Part shown: in pieces, positions 5,531 through 9,077 of the stretch | Layout: every line of letters begins with the position of its first letter | Position numbering within the stretch: position 1 is the stretch's first letter | Source: Alphaproteobacteria bacterium | GTDB taxonomy: Bacteria; Pseudomonadota; Alphaproteobacteria; UBA2136; UBA6156 | Length of the DNA: 9,077 nucleotides | Direction of reading: 5' to 3' | NCBI GenBank assembly: GCA_027489415.1 | Contig: JAIXZU010000103.1 | Span: 1 to 9,077 of the forward strand | Notes under the pieces: generated by a model | The model's database searches: none | What the model was told of the DNA's origin: nothing | The model's input: the letters and a program-made list of their open reading frames with translations, nothing else | Program-made: the position numbers and the translations under genes

Positions 5531-5614
5531 ATTCACCATTCATGGTGAATAAAAATCCGCTCTCACCAAGCTTTTCACAATCGGCGGTCCATTCACCTTC
5601 CCTCCATTTACCAT
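5531..5614. promoter_or_regulatory. operator-like palindrome with two extra half-sites
   Basis: ATTCACCAT (5531-5539) and ATGGTGAAT (5542-5550) form a perfect 9+9 bp inverted repeat with a 2-bp centre. Near copies of one arm follow: ATTCACCTT at 5591-5599 and ATTTACCAT at 5606-5614, one mismatch each. The group lies between the - strand operon promoter and the divergent promoter pair near 5648-5708. A dimeric regulator site is the natural reading; the protein is unknown, with the adjacent small wHTH-like genes as candidates. Confidence 0.55.
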
Positions 5615-5647
5615 CACCAAAATCCCAGAAATAACAATAAAAACAAT

Positions 5648-5676
5648 AGTATAAGCGGTAAGCTAAACCTTCATAA
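5648..5676 (-). promoter_or_regulatory. candidate distal promoter, - strand
   Basis: On the - strand TTATGA (5676-5671), 17 bp, TATACT (5653-5648). The -10 is good, the -35 weak. Its -35 lies 3 bp from the -35 of the + strand promoter at 5680-5708, forming a back-to-back pair. Confidence 0.3.
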
Positions 5677-5679
5677 TCC

Positions 5680-5708
5680 TTGACTTTTCATCCAAAATAA
5701 GCTATAAT
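5680..5708 (+). promoter_or_regulatory. near-consensus sigma-70 promoter far upstream of clpX
   Basis: TTGACT (5680-5685; 5 of 6), exactly 17 bp, TATAAT (5703-5708; 6 of 6), the best sigma-70 match in the window. The predicted start near 5715 is about 340 nt before the clpX ATG, with no convincing gene in between. It may give clpX a long leader or drive a short non-coding RNA. Confidence 0.75.
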
Positions 5709-5710
5709 AT

Positions 5711-5976
5711 CACCATCAAATTCGCGCAAAACAAAGGCCACCAAGCCTTCCCCCACTATCTCCAAACCGTCTTATCGGGCCACCCACGCTCCCCCAAAAA
5801 AACCCACAAATGCCTCCCCAAAAAAATCTTCACGAAAAACCCCACAAGCCTTGTCAGTATACACTAACTTGCCTCTCGTGCCTAAAACCTGTTCACTGCC
5901 CGCAAATCACCAAACACTCAACACCAAACACTCAACACTAAAAAGCCACAGCCCCTCAAATCTCCTACGTCTCGCT
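5711..5976 (+). other. C-rich, G-poor non-coding stretch
   Basis: The + strand is strongly C- and A-rich and G-poor, with repeated C4-5/A7 blocks (5791-5802 and 5816-5826). I find no gene with an RBS. If transcribed from 5680-5708 the RNA would be C-rich and unstructured, the kind of sequence Rho loads onto, so it may hold a Rho-dependent attenuator. It contains the heptad array at 5908-5942 and one copy of CTGTTCACT at 5889-5897. Confidence 0.4.
5908..5942. repeat. five 7-bp tandem repeats upstream of clpX
   Basis: Heptads CACCAAA and CACTCAA alternate twice (5908-5935), followed by CACTAAA (5936-5942), so the array has both a 7-bp and a 14-bp period. It is intergenic and ends 34 bp before the sigma-54 promoter. 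It shares only its period with the TAG-heptad arrays at 348 and 2177; its sequence differs. Confidence 0.8.
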
Positions 5977-5993
5977 TTGGCACGGCCATTGCA
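5977..5993 (+). promoter_or_regulatory. sigma-54 promoter of clpX
   Basis: TTGGCACGGCCATTGCA matches the -24/-12 consensus YTGGCACG-N4-TTGCW at every defined base. GG (5979-5980) and GC (5991-5992) are 10 bp apart, the spacing RpoN requires. The predicted start near 6004 gives a leader of about 55 nt before the clpX ATG. Such promoters need an enhancer-binding ATPase bound about 80-150 bp upstream; no activator site can be assigned. Confidence 0.75.
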
Positions 5994-6058
5994 CAATGCT
6001 TGACATGCCAAGCCTCCTAGCCAAAACTGCCCCATCACAATAAGGCGTACCCATACTC

Positions 6059-7411
6059 ATGGCCAAGAAGTCAGACTCCTCCACCACTCCTCCCGCAGGC
6101 GGCACCCTTTACTGCAGCTTCTGCGGCAAAAGCCAGCATGAGGTCCGCAAGCTCATCGCCGGTCCCACGGTGTTCATCTGCGACGAATGCGTCCGCCTGT
6201 GCATGGACATCATCCGCGAGGAAGAAGCCCAACCCGCCGCCGCCGCCAAAGCCCTCAAGGCTGCCGGTGGTCAAGGCGCCCACGGCCTCCCAACGCCCAT
6301 GGAAATCATGGGGATCTTGGACGACTACGTCATCGGCCAAAAGCGCGCCAAACGCATCCTGTCCGTCGCCGTTTACAACCACTATAAGCGCCTCGAACAC
6401 GCTGCCGCCAGCGCCGCCGCAGGGACGGACCCCGTCGAAATCGCCAAATCGAACATTCTGCTGATTGGCCCGACCGGAACCGGAAAAACGCTTCTCGCCC
6501 AAACACTTGCCCGAATTCTGGACGTTCCCTTCACCATGGCGGACGCCACCACGCTGACAGAAGCCGGTTATGTCGGTGAAGATGTTGAAAACATTATCCT
6601 TAAGCTGCTCCAGGCGTCGGACTACAACGTCGAACGCGCCCAACGCGGTATCGTCTATATCGATGAAATTGATAAGATTTCCCGCAAAGGGGACAATCCC
6701 AGCATCACGCGGGACGTCTCCGGCGAAGGCGTGCAACAAGCCCTCCTCAAGCTCATCGAAGGCACCGTCGCCTCCGTTCCGCCCCAAGGCGGCCGCAAAC
6801 ACCCGCAGCAGGAGTTCCTGCAAGTGGACACCTCCAACATCCTCTTTATCTGCGGCGGAGCCTTTGCAGGGTTGGATAAAGTCATCGGCCAGCGCATGCA
6901 AAAGCGCAGCATCGGCTTCAATGCTGAGGTTGCGGGCGAAGACAAACGCGGCATCGGCGAACTCTTCCAGCACGCCGAACCCGAGGATCTCGTGAAATTC
7001 GGCCTCATCCCCGAATTTGTCGGCCGTCTGCCGGTCTTGGCCATGCTGAACGACCTCGACGAGGCCGCCCTCATGCAAATCCTCACCGAGCCGAAGAACG
7101 CTCTCATCAAGCAGTACCAGCAACTGTTCCAGATGGAAAACGTGCGCCTCACCTTCGCGCCGGACGCGCTCACCGAAGTCGCCACCCAAGCCATCAAGCG
7201 CAAAACCGGCGCCCGCGGCCTGCGCGCGATTCTCGAAAACATCCTGCTGGACACGATGTTCGACATCCCCAGCCAAAAGGGTCTGGAAGAAGTCGTCATC
7301 AACGCCGGCACCGTGCAAGGCACCGCCGAACCGCTGAAAATCTACACGGACAACGTCAGCGGCACCTCCAGCGCCCCCAAAGCCGAGAAACAAACCAAAA
7401 AAGCCAGCTAA
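6059..7411 (+). CDS. clpX: ATP-dependent Clp protease ATP-binding subunit ClpX
   Basis: 450 aa, slightly longer than the usual ~420-430. Hexameric AAA+ unfoldase that recognises tagged substrates and feeds them to ClpP. The N-terminal zinc-binding domain has Cys19, Cys22, Cys41 and Cys44. Walker A is GPTGTGKT (137-144), Walker B IVYIDEIDK (198-206), the pore-1 loop GYVG (170-173), the RKH loop 246-248, the ClpP-docking IGF tip 285-287, and sensor 2 GARGLR (384-389). The extra length is an Ala-rich linker (58-76) and a Ser/Lys-rich tail (about 428-450). The Shine-Dalgarno sequence is weak: AAGG (6042-6045) sits 13 nt before ATG, farther than usual. The gene has its own terminator. All catalytic elements are intact. 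Confidence 0.98.
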   Translation: MAKKSDSSTTPPAGGTLYCSFCGKSQHEVRKLIAGPTVFICDECVRLCMDIIREEEAQPAAAAKALKAAGGQGAHGLPTPMEIMGILDDYVIGQKRAKRILSVAVYNHYKRLEHAAASAAAGTDPVEIAKSNILLIGPTGTGKTLLAQTLARILDVPFTMADATTLTEAGYVGEDVENIILKLLQASDYNVERAQRGIVYIDEIDKISRKGDNPSITRDVSGEGVQQALLKLIEGTVASVPPQGGRKHPQQEFLQVDTSNILFICGGAFAGLDKVIGQRMQKRSIGFNAEVAGEDKRGIGELFQHAEPEDLVKFGLIPEFVGRLPVLAMLNDLDEAALMQILTEPKNALIKQYQQLFQMENVRLTFAPDALTEVATQAIKRKTGARGLRAILENILLDTMFDIPSQKGLEEVVINAGTVQGTAEPLKIYTDNVSGTSSAPKAEKQTKKAS

Positions 7412-7424
7412 ACCATAGAGTAGG

Positions 7425-7449
7425 AAAGCGGGCTTAGGCCCGCTTTTTT
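7425..7449 (+). terminator. Rho-independent terminator of clpX
   Basis: AAAGCGGGC (7425-7433), TTAG loop, GCCCGCTTT (7438-7446): a perfect 9-bp stem running into six T (7444-7449). It lies 13 nt past the clpX stop and separates clpX from lon. Confidence 0.92.
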
Positions 7450-7500
7450 CATCCTTGCGCAGCGGTGCGTTCGGCCAATCCGCCACACCCCGCCCACCCA

Positions 7501-7530
7501 CTGTTCACTCTTTTCGGATGGCTGTTCACT
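7501..7530 (+). repeat. direct repeat CTGTTCACT, 21-bp spacing, upstream of lon
   Basis: CTGTTCACT occurs at 7501-7509 and 7522-7530, two helical turns apart, each followed by a T-rich stretch. A third copy lies upstream of clpX at 5889-5897. It may be a regulator site on one face of the DNA; composition bias makes this uncertain. Confidence 0.35.
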
Positions 7531-7608
7531 TTTAAGGCCCCCCCGCTTGCATATACACTTTACCCTCCGCACCATGGCTTCAGTTGCCCAAACGCGCACC
7601 CATCAAGG

Positions 7609-7631
7609 GTATTACAATAAAATCGTAATAC
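7609..7631. promoter_or_regulatory. inverted repeat GTATTAC-N9-GTAATAC upstream of lon
   Basis: A perfect 7+7 bp inverted repeat with a 9-bp centre lies 3 bp before the CIRCE element. A TACAAT (7613-7618) inside it could be the lon -10 box, though no matching -35 is seen 17 bp upstream. Confidence 0.45.
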
Positions 7632-7634
7632 GTC

Positions 7635-7661
7635 TTGTCACTCACATTATTTGAGTGCTAA
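7635..7661 (+). promoter_or_regulatory. CIRCE operator (HrcA site) upstream of lon
   Basis: TTGTCACTC-N9-GAGTGCTAA matches the CIRCE consensus TTAGCACTC-N9-GAGTGCTAA at 16 of 18 positions with the exact 9-bp spacing; the right arm is perfect. It ends 55 nt before the lon ATG. HrcA bound here would repress transcription until heat or misfolding stress frees it. TTGTCA within the left arm could double as a -35 box, with a poor -10 (GCTAAG) 16 bp on. Confidence 0.8.
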
Positions 7662-7716
7662 GGTGCGAAACAAGAAGACCAAGAACGACGTAATTAAATA
7701 AGCAGGGAGCCTCAGC

Positions 7717-9077
7717 ATGCCAAGAGCCACCACATCATCACCGGACACCGCCAGCCCCGTGCTGCCGGTCCTGCCCCTGCGCAACATTGTCGTATTCCCG
7801 CACATGATAGTCCCGCTCTTCGTCGGGCGCGAGAAATCCGTCAAGGCGCTGGAAGAAGTCATGAATGCCAGCAAGCAAATCATCCTCGTCACCCAGCGGG
7901 ACGAAGCCCAGGACGACCCCGAAGTCGACGACGTCTACCGCGTCGGCTGCCTCGGTAACGTCCTGCAAATGCTGAAATTGCCGGACGGCACCGTCAAAGT
8001 CCTCGTCGAAGGCCAAACCCGCGTCCGCCTGACGGATATCCGCGACGCCGGCACAATGTTCACCGCCCGCGCCGAAACCTTCTTGGAAAGGGAAGGGGAG
8101 GAAGCCGAACTCGAAGCTCTCGTCCGTACAGTCGTCGCCGAATTTGAAGAATACGTAAAGCTGAACAAGAAAATCCCGCCGGAAGTCTTGGTCAGCCTCG
8201 CCGCCATCGATGAACCAACCCGCCTCGCGGACACCATCGCCTCGCACCTCAACCTGAAAATCGAGCAAAAGCAGGAACTTCTGGAACTCGACCTCGTCGA
8301 CGACCGCCTCGAAAAACTCTATCAATTCATGGAAAATGAAATCGGCCTCCTGCACGTCGAGCGTAAAATCCGCAACCGCGTGAAGAAGCAGATGGAGAAA
8401 TCCCAGCGCGAGTACTATCTGAACGAGCAAATGAAGGCCATCCAGAAGGAACTCGGCGAAGGCGAGGAAGGGGACTTCGGCGAGTACGAGAAGAAGCTTA
8501 AAGAGCTGAAACTCAGCCCAGAAGCCAAGGAAAAAGCCGAAGCCGAGCTCAAGAAAATCCGCATGATGTCACCCATGTCAGCGGAGGCCACCGTCGTCCG
8601 TAACTATCTGGATGTCCTCCTCGGCCTGCCATGGGGCAAAAAATCCAAATTGAAGAAGGATCTCTCCTTCGCCGAAAAAGTTCTGAACGAAGACCACTTT
8701 GGTCTGGAAAAGGTCAAGGAACGCATTGTCGAATACCTCGCAGTACAGCAACGCGTTGCCAAACTCAAAGGCCCCATCCTCTGCCTCGTCGGCCCTCCGG
8801 GCGTTGGTAAAACCAGCCTTGCCGAAAGCATCGCCAAAGCCACAGGGCGGGAATATGTCCGCATGGCCCTGGGCGGTGTGCGGGACGAAGCAGAAATCCG
8901 TGGCCACCGCCGCACTTACATCGGCGCGCTCCCCGGCAAAATCATCCAGAACATCAAAAAAACCTCCAGCATGAACCCGCTGTTCCTGCTCGATGAAATC
9001 GACAAACTGGGGCAGGACTTCCGCGGAGATCCGTCCTCCGCACTGCTCGAAGTGCTGGATCCCGCGCAAAACCACAC
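7717..9077 (+). CDS. lon: ATP-dependent protease Lon, partial (3' end beyond window)
   Basis: 453 complete codons are present out of about 800 in the family. Shine-Dalgarno AGGGAG (7704-7709) sits 7 nt before ATG. Lon is a hexameric cytosolic AAA+ serine protease for damaged and regulatory proteins. The N-terminal substrate-binding domain starts at VLPVLPLRNIVVFPHMIVPL (about 15-34); a charged coiled-coil region spans about 175-290, including SQREYYLNEQMKAIQKELGE. Walker A is GPPGVGKT (359-366) and Walker B LFLLDEIDK (422-430). The Ser-Lys catalytic domain lies outside the window and cannot be judged. No frameshift is seen. The unit is separated from clpX by a terminator and has a CIRCE operator in front. 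Confidence 0.97.
   Translation, partial: MPRATTSSPDTASPVLPVLPLRNIVVFPHMIVPLFVGREKSVKALEEVMNASKQIILVTQRDEAQDDPEVDDVYRVGCLGNVLQMLKLPDGTVKVLVEGQTRVRLTDIRDAGTMFTARAETFLEREGEEAELEALVRTVVAEFEEYVKLNKKIPPEVLVSLAAIDEPTRLADTIASHLNLKIEQKQELLELDLVDDRLEKLYQFMENEIGLLHVERKIRNRVKKQMEKSQREYYLNEQMKAIQKELGEGEEGDFGEYEKKLKELKLSPEAKEKAEAELKKIRMMSPMSAEATVVRNYLDVLLGLPWGKKSKLKKDLSFAEKVLNEDHFGLEKVKERIVEYLAVQQRVAKLKGPILCLVGPPGVGKTSLAESIAKATGREYVRMALGGVRDEAEIRGHRRTYIGALPGKIIQNIKKTSSMNPLFLLDEIDKLGQDFRGDPSSALLEVLDPAQNH

Noticed and set aside
5810..5941. 43-codon + strand ORF with several cysteines (CLSCLKPVHC)
   Set aside because: No Shine-Dalgarno sequence, low-complexity C/A-rich composition, and its end is made of the heptad repeats. 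It is most likely chance.
5908..5942. CRISPR array
   Set aside because: The repeats are 7 bp in direct tandem with no spacers, and no cas genes are present.
6000..6005. Perfect -35 box TTGACA upstream of clpX
   Set aside because: 16-18 bp downstream there is no acceptable -10 (AAAACT region). It also overlaps the sigma-54 start site.
5999..6035. Sigma-32-like CTTGAC ... CCCCAT upstream of clpX
   Set aside because: The spacing between the boxes is 25 nt, far longer than heat-shock sigma factors use.
6071..7501. 476-codon - strand frame opposite clpX
   Set aside because: It is a codon-bias shadow rich in Gly, Phe and Asp; the + strand encodes an intact ClpX.
7536..7551. Sigma-54-like GG ... 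TTGCA upstream of lon
   Set aside because: GG and GC are 11 bp apart instead of 10, and the -24 box lacks TGGCAC. Loss of one C from the C7 run would restore the spacing, but as it stands it should be inactive.
7738..8430. 230-codon - strand frame opposite lon
   Set aside because: It is an antisense shadow; the + strand encodes Lon in an uninterrupted frame.

Overview
The window reads as a chromosomal segment of a fairly G+C-rich proteobacterium, most likely an alphaproteobacterium. It carries the clpP, clpX, lon protease block, all on the + strand, with lon running off the right edge. Supporting hints are an HAMP-like chemoreceptor with a histidine-bearing membrane sensor domain and good sigma-70 and sigma-54 promoter signals. 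No trigger factor gene precedes clpP. The assignment below proteobacterium is inference.

Layout. Positions 1-330 hold an intergenic repeat and a miniature + strand transcription unit: a promoter, a leader hairpin, a 33-codon GTG-start ORF and a tetraloop terminator. A - strand chemoreceptor (377-1768) is divergent, by 46 bp, from a small membrane-anchored protein (1815-2147). A Tas-like aldo/keto reductase (2206-3267, - strand) is divergent from clpP (3387-4004). Between clpP and clpX lie about 2 kb that are not usual for this locus. They hold three small - strand genes, at least two with winged-helix-like C-termini, and a G-poor non-coding stretch of about 650 bp full of promoters, inverted repeats and tandem repeats. 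clpX (6059-7411) has a textbook sigma-54 promoter in front of it. lon (7717 to the edge) has a CIRCE operator in front of it.

How it fits together. ClpP is the peptidase, ClpX its unfoldase, and Lon an independent ATP-dependent protease. In this genome the three appear to be uncoupled: clpP has its own sigma-70-like promoter and a bidirectional terminator, clpX has sigma-54 and distant sigma-70 signals, and lon has an HrcA-type heat-shock operator. The wHTH-like genes between clpP and clpX have their own promoter and operator-like palindromes.

The non-coding DNA is unusually structured. Three arrays of 7-bp tandem repeats occur. Two of them start at the TAG stop codon of unrelated genes and repeat TAG every 7 nt, which puts stops in all three frames just before the terminator. 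An intergenic palindrome-associated repeat occurs twice. All computational comparisons are by eye; no database search was possible.
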